Shown in pieces: positions 1 through 11,708 of a stretch of 64,000 bases of DNA (positions are counted from its first letter, which is position 1; each line of letters opens with the position of its first letter). A model generated the notes under the pieces. The model did not search any database, was not told where the DNA came from, and saw nothing but the letters and a program-made list of their open reading frames with translations. The DNA is from Magicicada septendecula (lineage: Eukaryota; Arthropoda; Insecta; Hemiptera; Cicadidae), in assembly GCA_034769895.1 (NCBI GenBank), contig CM068367.1:708196885-708260884 (forward strand), in the 5' to 3' direction. A program made the position numbers and the translations under genes.

Positions 1-540
1 TTTATTCCCTAAAGACAAAAAGTCTGTCTATGAACCGTTCCTCTGTAAACACGTGTAGTTACACTGCCCAGCGATCCACAGGAAGCAAATCGATAACAAA
101 AGCGTGCAAATGTAAGAAAATAAACATGAGTGAGGCCAGAAATAACGCAAATTGTGTTTATGTGTGTGTCTTGCCTGCCTTTTTATTGCGGTAATCATAA
201 TAATAAAATAGAAACATAAACAGATAATTGAGATATGCTTGCCTTCCACGAACGATATATTTTCTCCCATACATGATTTAAATTTAAATTAAAAAATATA
301 AAATTTTGTTAAAGTGAAATGAAATGTTTCCATAGAAACTACTTCTTTGTTGTCAATAACGTATTACACATATAAAACTTATATTTACTTTCTCCATCAT
401 CCAACTACCATTTTAATTTATAGAAAATTACCCCCTTCCCCTTCAACTACCCTTTTCGTTTATAGATATTTTATCTACCTTTCTACAGTGGATTATTATG
501 ACCTTCTTTTAAGGATACTTTATTTATCAAAATTAAGCAC
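1..540. other. AT-rich stretch, no gene seen
   Basis: No motif, splice pattern or repeat arm was recognised here. Short open frames on both strands have no protein-like composition. Confidence 0.4.
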
Positions 541-839
541 TTTACTCTTGTTAAAACATAAAAGTTGCAGGTAAACTACTCCTTCCCCTTAACCGATCTT
601 CACCAAAATCAATAGGCCTTGAGTCCTCTACAATTCAGAACTGTATGCAAAAAATTAATTGATTCTGTTTGAATTTGCGGCAGTTATCGTTTGACGTAGA
701 AAAATTCTACACACAGATACACTTTTCGAAAAATGACTTTTTTCATGTTTTGAGGGTAGTACAATCAGAATCTGCCATTATCTCGAACACGATTTTTTTC
801 GCCACGACCATACTTCCATTTCCTTATGGAACATGGAAG
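541..839 (-). repeat. Single-unit copy of the dispersed repeat arrayed at 46.5 kb
   Basis: Read on the minus strand, this matches the start of the 46.5 kb repeat in the same order: a hairpin (813-839 here, 46527-46553 there), a shared flank containing AATCGTGTTCGAGAT, then one unit with CGATAACTGCCGCAAATTC and GGTGAAGATCGGTTAAGG. Only one unit is present here, against seven in tandem at 46681-47822. Flank and unit therefore move together as one dispersed element with variable unit number. Confidence 0.8.
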
Positions 840-1080
840 TAAAAATGGATTTTTTCTTGTTAGTTTTAATGTTTTTATTTTTCACATGTTTACTTATTAA
901 TTTATCAATTATTTCACTTTCTACTTATTTTAAATAAATGGGCCAATTTACTTTTATTTCTGCTATATACTTGAACTTCCTCCCAAATATTATGATTTTA
1001 AAAAACTAAACATCATTATATAATTGAAAACTATTAATAATAACTTAAAAAGTATATTGAAATCCATTACTAAAGAGACA

Positions 1081-1190
1081 ATGGAAAATCCCTCAGGTGT
1101 ATTCAGGGTGCAATATAATGATTGTGATAAGTTCTACATTGGACAAACTGGTAGGAAATTCATAGATAGATTTAAAGAATGCCCACTCTA
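1081..1190 (+). pseudogene. Penelope-like element, GIY-YIG endonuclease fragment
   Basis: Translation gives an ENPSGVFRVQ start followed by CDKFYIGQTGRKFIDRFKE, then a stop. The YIGQTGR core with a preceding cysteine-containing strand is the GIY-YIG nuclease start typical of Penelope-like retroelements, where it lies at the C-terminus of the reverse transcriptase. Only about 36 codons are recognisable; no RT was found upstream. A hammerhead-like motif about 470 bp downstream on the same strand supports the assignment. Decayed relic. Confidence 0.6.
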
Positions 1191-1658
1191 AAAGATCACA
1201 AAATAGAGTGATCTATCCAGTCCAGTTTCCATCAAGTCCAGTTTTGCATTGCACTTGATAAATTAAAATCATAATTACACAGGGTTTGCAGAGAATATGA
1301 ACCGTGTACACTTCTACAGTAAAGGTTGATACATGAATGCTTTAAAGGAGTGTGAAATATATAAGGCAAACAAGCTTCATATAACAACTACTTAACGATA
1401 AGTTATCATTTCATTCAAATATTCTGTACAACATTGCATTATGTAAGAACAAGTAAGATGCAAAAACAGACTAAGATATCAGTGAAGTAAGTGGACGTTG
1501 AATGGTTCGACAGTTTACATTTTTACACTGAGCAGTGTGCACTGTTTCATAGTGTTGTGTATGTTATGTGTCATGTGTATTATTTAATAATTTGTATATT
1601 GACTGTTTTGAATTTCACCAACGGGTTCTCATGAGAGGACAAGGACTTTTAATACATA

Positions 1659-1685
1659 ATGATGGGAACTTGATCCCGAAACATG
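1659..1685 (+). ncRNA. Hammerhead-like motif of the Penelope tail
   Basis: The sequence reads ATGATGGGAACTTGATCCC then GAAAC. This resembles the conserved ribozyme order CUGAUGA, stem II, GAAAC, with a GGGA/TCCC stem. Hammerhead motifs are known in Penelope-like elements. Here the leading CU is not conserved and no complete stem I/III was traced, so activity is doubtful. Confidence 0.3.
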
Positions 1686-1689
1686 TTGT

Positions 1690-3190
1690 GTTAAGGAAAC
1701 TACTAAGTCACAAGATGGATTAAATTGAGGTAACTAATTAACATATTGTGAACTGGAGACCATATGTATGTTGTGATAGTAGATCAGTCAGCTGATGAAT
1801 TATGTAGAAGTTTGTTAAAAAAAAATATATAGTATGAGTTGTTTTCAATTACTGTATTTACCCTGTTGTAAGTAAACATTTAATTTAAAACAAATCCCAG
1901 TTTGGAATGTGCCCAAACAAGAAAGCCAGTTTGTAAAATAAATAAGTAAAATAAAATAAAAAATGAGATTATCTTGCCAAAGATTTACATTTTGTTGTAT
2001 TTTTTTAACAATAAAACTGTAATACATGTACACATACTTCGTGGAAATGACAACTAGAAATAATAGTTATACTTTTATACATTCAGTTTGTAATAATATT
2101 AAAACATGTAACACAATGATTCATAAAGACTGAAACACACTGGGGTATGTGGTAGTGGTACGATTGTCACAAGCACTACAGCATTAGTCGTCTTCTGCTA
2201 ACCCGTGCAGAACATGGGTTCTGTAACTTTCATTGCCAAGCCCGTGTCTACCATGGTCGTGGTGTTTTAGTCAGCTGTACCATGCCCTTATCTTACATAT
2301 CGCCTGCGACTATGATGATCTCAGACAAAATCAGTTGGTGGCTATTATAAGGCCAAAAAACATTTGTACAATTTTTTAAAATGTTAACCCTAATTTTTTG
2401 CACAATATCAGCTAAGTTTTTAGGTTGATGTATTCGATGTACACAAAAAGTATCACTCTGTGTAGTTTGGTAATTGTATTTATAGGTTATGCAAGTTCAC
2501 GCATACCACACAGTGGCAAAATATTGTTATAAAATAAAATTTGATACATTTTATACTTCTTTATATAAGAGCAAATTTAAATTAATTCCTTATTAGGTAC
2601 AAAGTGATAGGTAGTTCAAAAATTCTCATAATTGAAATAAAACGTACGTTGAACTTTTTTGAAAAGTACAAAAATGGTTTTGACTTGGTGACAGTAAATA
2701 ATTATTTATTATTGAAATGTGTACGTATTCTATATTGCTATGCTGAGGAAATAGATTGCATCACTGAATGGTTACGGGACTTCTGGCATTCCGCCTGTGT
2801 GAGGCTGTTTATAGATTATTCTACATTGCAGAATTATGTAATGCCTCTTCAAGAAATTACTCGACCGCCATACTGGCATCAAGGCCCACTATCTCACTAC
2901 AGTGCATGGCGAGGGAGGTATAAATACCGGATTTTGAATTGGTCCAGTTGTAATAAGCTGATATTTGTTGTTGGACAAATTTAACTTGAATTATATAAGA
3001 ATGCTTAGTTGATTTATTGTGTCTAGTTATAGTTTGTAATTTATTACTTCATTGGTGTCTTATTCTGTTTTCACTGAACAACTTGATGATCAGTATGATG
3101 GTTGTAACAATATGTTTCAAAGAAGAAGCTGTTCATTATTTTGATGTTTAGATCATTATCATTTACCAAAGACTAAATAAATTATTAATA
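1690..3190. other. Unassigned intergenic DNA with a TATA-like site
   Basis: No convincing gene. An open frame at 2604-2984 starts with GTG and has no usable ATG near its beginning. A TATAAATA box at 2917-2924 lies in a locally GC-richer patch (2720-2960), which could be a solo LTR or promoter fragment, but no partner copy is present in the window. Confidence 0.35.
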
Positions 3191-3192
3191 CA

Positions 3193-5622
3193 TTGTTCCA
3201 GCTAATGGGGCCACTGGTTATTAGGGCCAGCCATTTTATTGGGCCACTATTCAAAATACAAAAACAAAACAGGTTTATATGTAGAAAGTTGCTTCACTTA
3301 ATAGGTCCAGACCACCTTATGTGGCCCAGTAATGGCTCTGTTTTTCTCTCTTCTTACACAGAAGTAATAGGATTCTTTTTTTATTACATAATTTACACTT
3401 ACACGAGTAGACTAATGAGGGCGACAAACCATAACAATACAGTACATTGTTAACAACAAATCGACTATATGTGTTCGGTTTAGGACTTGGTGACATACCA
3501 TAAACCAACTTCAGGCAGCAGGCCTACAAGATTGTTGTGTCTAGTAATGGGCTGTTTAGTATCGTTCCCTTCAACTACCTGATGTGTTCAACACAGGTCA
3601 TTGATGCAACACATTTCTGTATAGTTCATGAGTTTGGGTCTGTCTCACTTTGTTGGTGTTATGCATGTTGGAAGGTAGTGACTGTTTTGTTTTGTCATTA
3701 TGTGGTGACTATTTTTTACATTACAATTATCATTTTATAGTGACTTATTTGTTTTAAACTACGAAATGCCACAGACTGACATGATTTTGTATGAAAGAAT
3801 TAAGTTACTTGACATGATCAAAACTAGCTGCCTAACACTAGTCAACGAAAACTCGCAGAACTAACTGGAGTACCGAAAACTCGATCTTGGTACAGGAAGA
3901 AAATTTACATTAAGAGTGGTTTTTAAGGGATGGACTTCAGGGGGCTTCTTAAGAAAAGAAACGTGACGGAAATGCTTTACTTGTTGAAGATGCTTTAAGT
4001 GAATGGTTCTCCGCTGTTACTTCTCAAGGTTTGTCTGTTAGCGGCTCAGTGCTTGAAATTAAAGCAGAAGAATTTGCCAAGAAAATAAATCATAATGGTA
4101 TTAAAGCCACAGGTAATTGGTTACTTTTCTGGAAAAGTAGAAAACAAATTCAATTTAAGAAACCCCATGGGGAAAAAGCTAGCACTGATGGACATGCTGA
4201 AAACTGGAAGAATAATACGCTGCCCAAAATGATACAGAAATTTTTGGCACATGAGATTGATAGTGCTCACAAAAACAGTTTGTTTTAACAAGCCACACCA
4301 GACGGTTATCTCTGTTATAAACACATCAAATTATTAGGCTCAAAAAAAAAAACATTGATGGACCGTTTCACTGTGCTATTGTATGAATGTGTCCGGTAGT
4401 GATAAACACAAGTTACTCGTGACAGGCAAGTCAGCTAAGCCTCATTGTTTTAAATGGCTCAGAATGGTCAGTTGTATACAGTTCATTATTTTAACAAAAC
4501 TGCTTGGACAACAAGCACAATTTTTCAAGAGTGGTTTGTAACTTGGGACGTGGAATTACAAAAAAAAGTTAAGAAAAATTCTTCTAATTATAGACAACTG
4601 TGCACAGATTGCTAAAAAATAACTATTGAAATTTTACCACTTAATACCAAAAGCGTGTTTAAACCACTTGACATGCGTATAATAAAAAAAAATTAATCAA
4701 TTGTAAATGATTACAGGGGTAATTATGATTAATTTACAGGGGTAAATTAGTGAATCAGATTTTTCATAAAATAGAAGAAACCGTTTTTTAACTTCATCCT
4801 CCACAGCTACAGAAGTCAGTGCGAGAGTCACATTACTTCAACCAATACAGTTTTTGGCAGACAGTTGGCAAAATGTAAGTGTAGGTACAATACAAAATTG
4901 CTTTGCTCACTGTGGTTTTTCCGTTGGTCAGCTAACGAGTTTTCTGCTGCCAGAGGCAACAGTTATGGATGAAGACACAAGTTGCTTATTACAACAAGTT
5001 AAAAATCAAGAAGAATTCACCTGGATTGATGGAAATATAAAATGTTTTAATGGAAACGAATAATCCGACACCATATTAGAAAGGTTTGCTGTAGATCTAA
5101 ATGCTGTGGACGAAAATGATGATGATGATGAAGAAGATAACAACAGCAGGTAACAAATGCAGGATGTGAAAACGTTCATAGCAGGTCTTCAGTGATATTT
5201 AATGCAAGAAGGCAATGAGAACAGCGCTATGCCAGAATTCGAAATTTGTTCAGACTTTGTAGAACTTCAGTCATTAAAAAGAAAATGACAGTGCAGACAG
5301 GATACATTTTTTTTAAACACAATCTCAAATATTTGACTTTAGTTTTTTAAAAATAGGTCTATTCATGGTAGTTCATTATGCTGTAGTTATAATGTTATTG
5401 TATATTTACTACTGTATATCCTTAGACGTACTTTATTAGACAGTCTTTTAATTGTGGCATTTGCTGTAGTTACGAGGTAAGTTTGGTTTTCCGTTATGAA
5501 GAAATTTCTCTTTATAAGGTTGATTTGCTTAGTTTTTAGAAATTTCAGATAATAGGGTCAGCTGCTTAATTGGGCCAACTTGATATGGTCCTAATGTGTC
5601 CCAATAAAGTGGAATCTACTTT
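3193..5622 (+). pseudogene. pogo/Tigger-type DNA transposon, decayed
   Basis: Conceptual translation over about 3770-5250 follows a Tigger/jerky transposase in order but across frames and stops. It shows an N-terminal helix-turn-helix (SQRKLAELTGVPKT), a CENP-B-type second DNA-binding domain at 4031-4288 with SGSVLEIKAEEFAKKI and NWLLFWKSRKQIQFKK, then ATPDGYLCYKH, a GKSAKPHCFK region, LLIIDNCA near 4580, and an acidic C-terminus with DDDDEEDNN near 5120. CENP-B-like and DDE parts are thus both visible, but there are many stops and frameshifts. The ends carry related sequences (TTCCAGCTAATGGGG near 3197 and, inverted, TTCCACTTTATTGGG near 5615) that may be worn TIRs. The boundaries are approximate. 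Confidence 0.7.
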
Positions 5623-5639
5623 ATTCAAAACACTTTTTA

Positions 5640-7826
5640 AAATGTCAGGTTTTCTGGTGATAATAGTCTTGTAATAGAATAGAAGTACTAGAAGCTAGAC
5701 AGAGCACAGTAGCAGTAAATATTGATTGACTCCATTGGGAACTTGAATCTAACAGAGATCATTCAACATCTTGAACCAGAATATGAATGAATGAGGAACA
5801 GAATTTCTTCAAAATTTATCCAAATTGTATTCTGTTGTTTTTGTATTAATAAACATTAATAAGAAAAATAAATTAACATTATGTGTATTCAAATGAATAC
5901 AATGTAAAAGAATAGAAATAAAATGAGGACGTCTTGTCCACCTACACTGTATCTATCCAAATTTTTGCCTTTTTATTAATAACATTCTTGTATTTACTGA
6001 TCGTAGCATTGTATAAAATAACATATTTTTGGCATGTTCCCAACGAGATGCTCAGTTAAATTGTCCATTTTCTTTCATCCCACTACTGCTGTGTTTACAT
6101 CACACTCAATGGGATCCAGATGATGCAGTATTGCAGGTTACAGATTGGTGACTGTACCATCCGTTCTAATACTGCTTACTTCAACCCCAACCACTCTCTG
6201 CATGTTTCAGCCTTTACTGTTCATTGTCACTCTCAACACTGTTCCTGCCTCACAGCCATATACGTATCACTTCAGTCACCCTCCCGTAAAATACACTCTT
6301 CACTTCCAGCCATAGCATTGAGTAAACAATTTTTTAAATACTTTTTCAACAACTTAAGGTGTTTTTATGCCAAGATATCTCAATCCATTCACAAAGCTGT
6401 GCACCTTCACACGTTTTTATATTCTGTGGAAGGATAAAACCCCTGTTACCACCATGTAACCAGCCTCGGCATAATCTCTTCAAATTGTTTTTGAATGGTT
6501 TATTAACTGATCCACCTAAGGTCTGGAGCTGTGATGTCCAGCTAGAACAGCAAGATCTGTTTATAACAGTACTTAATTTTTTTGTTAACTTTTTTAATTT
6601 CTGGAGTCATGTGTCTCTTGAAGAGATCAAGGGAAAATATGCCTCTTGATATAATTTGCATTGCAGTACTGTCGACAAATAACCTGTTAAACTTGTTCCA
6701 ACATTGTGTTAGATGTCAGTAGTATAACATTACGATACGGTGTTCACTTTACAAACAGATATAACTTCAACAAACAGAATTATACAAAATGAATTACAAT
6801 ACTAACTCGAATTAGCATAAACTACATCATTTTTTTTCTACTAAACTATTTTTATATTTTTGAAGTTTTCAGTTCTTGTATCTTGAAAATCTACCAAAGC
6901 AAATTTACTTTTAGACAAATCAAGCATGTCACTTACCTCACTGTTACGTTACATTTTTGTAGCTGCTTGCAGTCTTTCATCTAATGGCCCGTCAAGCTGG
7001 TTCCAGTTATTTAAAACTACATGATGCCTCAAATGTTAAAATGCAAAGTAATAGTATTATTTAACAAAAGTACAACTAACAATAACTATGACATGTGTAC
7101 CTATCAAGAAATGGTAAGAGATAACTGCCATTACCAAATGGAGACTTTGTAAAATTTAACATTAAAATTAGTGTCATTTTTTATTCTTTTGATACTTATT
7201 GATATTGCTAAGAGCAAATTGAACCATTTGTATGTGAAAATAAGAGTTTTATATTGTATCATGTTAAAACTGAAAAAAATGGCTGTCTTACAATTGGATA
7301 AATACAGTAAGTCTAAAAAAAAGTAAATAAATAAGATATTAATCCAAACCATTGTGGCTGATTGCTATTGGCGGAAAGTAAACAAATATGTACATTTACA
7401 GACTTTATTGTTAAACTTAGTTTTAGATATGATGTTCACAATGTGTAGATTTCAAAGAAAAAACTTGGGTGGTTTTTTATTTTAGGATCCTGAGGATTGT
7501 TTGTATCTCTGGGTTAGATGCCCTAAAAGACAAAAGCATGTCAGTCCTTCATCTCAGGTCCTTTACATCCCTATTCCTTCCTGTTAACCCTGACAGATGC
7601 CTGTACCACTAAAAAGGTATTAGTTTCTCAGGTACAGTCTTTCATGTGTGATTAGAACTTCTATGCCATGTTTAAACTGGTCAAGTGACTCGGATAAGTG
7701 AAAAACTTAAATTAAGGGAAAGATAACTAATCTAACTGGTATTTAGATATATCAGAGTGTATGTAAGATGATAGATGTGTTAGAGTAAAAATATTTTTAC
7801 TAACGTGCTTACAATTTATTTTTCAG
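5640..7826. other. AT-rich region, no gene recognised
   Basis: Open frames at 6120-6437 and 6359-6649 have no recognisable domain. A splice-acceptor-like TTTTTATTTTAG at 7474-7485 precedes a short open stretch; it is not strong enough to call an exon. Confidence 0.35.
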
Positions 7827-7952
7827 GCTGGTTCAAAAGAGATTGATCAGTTGTACAAAACTTTGGATTGGCGAGTGACTAATCAGAAAAAACTAAGTGG
7901 TTTAACAAATGTTAATAGTGACTGTGCATCAATAGACAAAATCAACCAATAA
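7827..7952 (+). CDS. Possible terminal coding exon of an unidentified host gene
   Basis: A good 3' splice site (a pyrimidine-rich run ending TTTTTCAG at 7819-7826) is followed by 41 sense codons beginning AGSKEIDQLYKTLDWRV and a TAA stop whose bases overlap an AATAAA signal (7948-7953). The peptide is hydrophilic, ends in DKINQ and is not obviously from a mobile element. I could not identify the protein or find a matching upstream exon in the preceding 7.8 kb, so the rest of the gene would lie outside the window or across a long intron. The acceptor-ORF-polyA combination could also arise by chance in AT-rich DNA. Confidence 0.35.
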   Translation, partial: AGSKEIDQLYKTLDWRVTNQKKLSGLTNVNSDCASIDKINQ

Positions 7953-7989
7953 ATTTTGGCTGTACAGAAAGTATAAATATGTGATTAAT

Positions 7990-8689
7990 GCCCTTATAAT
8001 AATGACTGCCATGCACTATTCATCCTTACCATTTTAATTAATCCTTATTGTTAGAATTTATTTGTTATTTCTATATTTTAATTTCAGAATGTGTATTTTT
8101 TAAATATTTATTAAATATTTGCTTATTAGTTCTGGACTTATAGATAAAATCCTGCAAACATATTGGAAGATTTATATATATATATTTTTTGTAAATACAG
8201 TAATCTGTAATTAAAATATATGATTGTGTGTTATAATAGCATATGGCAAACTGAAAATTGTCTTCGTTCCAATATATAAAAATCTCTTAGCTGGAAACTA
8301 TTACAAACTAATATCTTATATATGTATGTATATGCAAATATATTTTGCAAATTTGTAATCTGTTTGTCTTGCAAACAATAAACAAACTGAATGACATACA
8401 CATACATTATTTGAAGAGTTGTCTACCGACACCTCTTCTTGTTATTGTCTAGAGATTAAACATATACACAAATACTATAATTACAACAAATGTCAAAACG
8501 TGTAAACAAAAAGACACTACCACTTGCTGCTGGCGTGAACTGAGAATGTTACTTCAATATATTTAACACTAAGCATATAAGACAGATCAGTTGCGCATTA
8601 ACACTTGATATTGACATGAATGCAAATGATACAGAGATGCGTATAGATAACAGACATTACAATACAGCTACATATAACACGTTATTCGT
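7990..8689. other. AT-rich spacer, possibly including LINE 3' UTR
   Basis: Contains short TA-rich runs (near 8175 and 8320) and no gene. The part next to 8690 may be 3' UTR of the minus-strand Jockey element, but no poly-A tail or target duplication was found. Confidence 0.3.
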
Positions 8690-11240
8690 TGAACCTGAAG
8701 CGTAGGTCTAACAAGTTATGTCTTTTTAGTTTAAAAATGTCCACTATTATCCAACAAATTAATCGGTAGGGAGTTATGATGGTGTTCTAATTTAGATGTG
8801 TTTCCTGCAGAGGCGGACAGTTTCTTCTCTTACAGAAGGAACATTTAGGTCTCATTGTATATAATTGTTGGAGAAAAACCACGGTGTGTCGACGAGTTTT
8901 GAATTGAAAGCACTATAATATAATCTCTACAGCCAATTGCTCGTACTGGCGGTACTCCAAAGTTGAATACTGTAGGTCCATACTGGTTTAAGAACTGCTT
9001 TATGTATAACCATTTGTCGACAGGCCTTAACTGTGCTATTTTCTGCCTATCATCCAGTAGATATTTCTGACCTTGAGGTTAAGTTTTCTTGAAAGTTAAG
9101 TATTTCTTCCATGTCAGTCTCCTGTCCAAGTTATTTAGCACTTTCAGCTTGGAGTATTGGTTGACCATTAATTGTTACTGGAGTACAGTTGGCCTTATGT
9201 GTGGTGAAGGTAACGTGTACTGACTTGGTTGAATTGATTTTTATGTGTCACTTATCAAACCATAACTGAAGGCTGTTTAGTGATTCTTATAGCATAAGAT
9301 ACACCTTTGAGGGGTCAAAATGTGTTGCAAGGATTTCTGTGTCATCGGCATAGGTCGCAACAGTGGGGCCAGAACACTACCCTGTGGTACACCTGACCCC
9401 ACTGGTAGTAAAGGAGAACTAGCATCCAAGAACTTGAACTTTTAAAAACACTCTCCCCTCTGTGTAGGAATCTAGAATATAGTAAAAATTATGTGGCTCA
9501 TTTTTCACTGTTTTGTATAACAGTCCAAGAGAATTGCTTTTCCCAAAGCCAAATTGATGATCCAGAATTAGGTTGTTTTCTACAATTGTTGGCATAAGTT
9601 GTTTTACAAGTTGCTTCTCAAAGATCGTGTACCAGTCACTGGCAGAAGGCTTATAGGTCAACAAGAAGAAGGTTCTTGAGGATGTTTACCAGTTTTTAAG
9701 ACCATGATTACTTGAGCTCTTTTCCAGAGAAGAAGAAAGTATTAAAGTCTGAGTATGGCGTTGAAAGTATATGTTATTAATAAGAAGCCCTTGTGAGGCA
9801 GCTCCTTTACAATTGTCCCTGATAACAAATAAATTCTGGGAGCCTTTTTACATTCCAAGTGATACTGGATTATTTCCTTGACTTCATTAACCTTAAAAGG
9901 CCTAATTGGGAGAACCAGTTGGCACGGGGAGTGTAAATATCTTCGTACTTCTTCAATGAAAGACACATTCTTCCTGACTTCAGGTTGAAAAAGGACCAGA
10001 TGTTCAGTATTAAGATTTAGAAGTGTTGGTACACTTTCAGAGTATATGATAGTATTGCTAATAATGGCAATTATTGGAGCGTGATCACAGAAAAAATGAA
10101 GGCAAGAGTCAACTTTGTGTTTATGAGGCAAGCCTCTTATTCTAAAGAAATCAATGAGATCTGGTATTTTAATTGAATCAGAAGGCCAATAGGTTGGTTG
10201 ACCTGTGGACAGGAAGGACAGGGATTCTTGTCTTATGACATAAAATTCTACCTGGGATTTGCTAGTCTCAAACCCCCCATTGCTAGTGTGTTTTGCATTG
10301 ATGTCACCCCCACCCCAAAAATTCTAAGAAAGGATTTGAAATCAGTTTCCTTGATTCTGCGCTTCAGGGGACAGTAGACTGCAGAACAATTGGAGGAACC
10401 CTTTGATCTTCAATTAAAACATTTGTCACCTGTAAGCAAGCAGTTTTGACTTTAGAGACGAGATAATATTTTATACTGTTTAAGATCAACAAAGCAGTAC
10501 TGCCACGAGCTGTACTGTCAGGATGTTGGGTAACATAAATAGTAAATCCTGGAATTGTAAGTGGCTTCTTTCTGTGAAATGCGTCTCAGATATTAGCATA
10601 ACGTCTAGCCTATTGTCAGTAAGAAAAGCTTTGAGTTCTAGGTTGCTTAATACTTTGGGTGCCAGATGTTTCAGCACAAAACGTCTATAGAGTGCCAGCC
10701 GATTTTAATGTTTTTCAAAAAAATTCTTGTGAAAATATAACATAGAAAAATGGTACTTACCTTGTTTTAAACGTTGCACCTTCCTCTTCATAATGAAATA
10801 TACAATTTTATTGTTTTATGTAAACACTTTCAACGAAACTTTACTTTTTTATACACAATTTTTATTTAAAAAAAAAAGTTGTCAAAACTGTTAAAACACA
10901 AAATATAAGAAAATGTATCACTAATATTAGTTTGTATATTTTTTTTAATGAAAAACTTTGAAGCATGGATCTGTACATATAGCAATTGGAAATTTTCTTG
11001 TAAAATTTCTTCGTTAGTTTCAGTTTGGTTCAGTTGAGCTACCATCTGCTGGCAATTTGAAGAACTAAGAACACTAATAAACATTACATGATAGCAAAAA
11101 CGACATCATTAGAAGTGATCCCGTATTTAAAGAAACATAAAACTACATCACGTCAATTGATGTGATCGGCACCCAAAGTGTTAAGTCTATTGGCATTCCA
11201 TAGTCCAATCCTGTAATTGTTATTAATTATTGTTTATTGA
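8690..11240 (-). pseudogene. Jockey ORF2: endonuclease and reverse transcriptase
   Basis: The APE-type endonuclease begins with LWNANRL (about 11200) and, after the MITE, continues NLELKAFLTDNRLDVMLISE then THFTERS (10660-10570). Further on are AAVYCPLKRRIKE (about 10385) and EPTYWP/PDLIDFF-like segments (10200-10150). The RT fingers and palm follow: KKAPRIYLLSGTIVKELPHK (9870-9780), LMPTIVENNLILDHQFGFGK (about 9590-9535) and the catalytic YADD (9341-9352). The C-terminal region includes NSLPINLLDNSGHF (about 8770-8730), as in Jockey RTs. Numerous stops and frameshifts interrupt it. Domain order and motifs make the family secure; clade within Jockey is not. Confidence 0.85.
10651..11180. mobile_element. 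530 bp MITE with TTAA target duplication (piggyBac-type)
   Basis: Flanked by TTAA at 10647-10650 and 11181-11184. The ends are inverted repeats: TACTTTGGGTGCC on the left and GGCACCCAAAGTG on the right. The insertion splits the Jockey endonuclease start: LWNANRL lies on one side and NLELKAFL on the other. TTAA duplication is the piggyBac hallmark, so it was probably mobilised by a piggyBac transposase. The short frame at 10866-11084 inside it has no recognised domain. Confidence 0.75.
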
Positions 11241-11489
11241 CGAGTGTTGTAAGGAGATTTAGCATTACACTATTTTGCTGCATGAGCTGACTGAACATAG
11301 TCTCAAATTTTGCCAGGAAGTGTGCTGTTCACATTTGCTGTCATCAGGAGGCGAGGATTCTGAGTGTCACTGTACTCCTGCAATTTGAGCGTATGTAGGA
11401 AAAGAGACATTACGGGTATTCATGTACTTTTCAGCATCCCTTGTCCTGAAAATCGAAGGATTTCTCCTAGATATGTGGCTTTTTATGGC

Positions 11490-11708
11490 CTGCAGATTTT
11501 CATAAAGGCTGTGAAGCCTTTATAATTAGCTATATGTGGACCATCGCATAATGCACACGTCACTGGTGTATCATTAGTTTTGGAACAAGTTGCAGAGTTG
11601 TGTTCACTTGACACACTGAAAACTTTTTTCTCCGAGGTGGCTCTACAGTAATTTGCATGTTACCTAAAGAGCTTAAGTTATACATTTGTTTATTTTCTGC
11701 TGAATAGT
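11490..11708 (-). pseudogene. Jockey ORF1, 3' part with zinc-knuckle remnants
   Basis: On the far side of the 3.1 kb insertion the minus strand resumes ORF1: SAENKQMYNLSSLGNMQITV, EPPRRKK, then a worn Cys/His cluster with EHNSATCSKTNDTP and TCALCDGPHIANYKG. The last segment is the typical second zinc knuckle and GxHxANYKG motif of this ORF1 family. Frameshifts occur inside it. Its position directly after the interrupted Pre-C2HC domain shows that the two pieces were one gene. Confidence 0.75.

Noticed and set aside
2604-2984. 126-codon plus-strand ORF
   Set aside because: Starts with GTG, no ATG near the start, no recognisable family; kept only as a note on the region.
6120-6649. Two overlapping plus-strand ORFs (105 and 96 codons)
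   Set aside because: Low-complexity, Cys/His/Ser-rich without spacing of a known domain; no splice or homology support.
7486-7600. Possible second exon after an acceptor-like TTTTTATTTTAG
   Set aside because: No matching donor in the right phase, and the frame ends quickly; composition resembles UTR or repeat.
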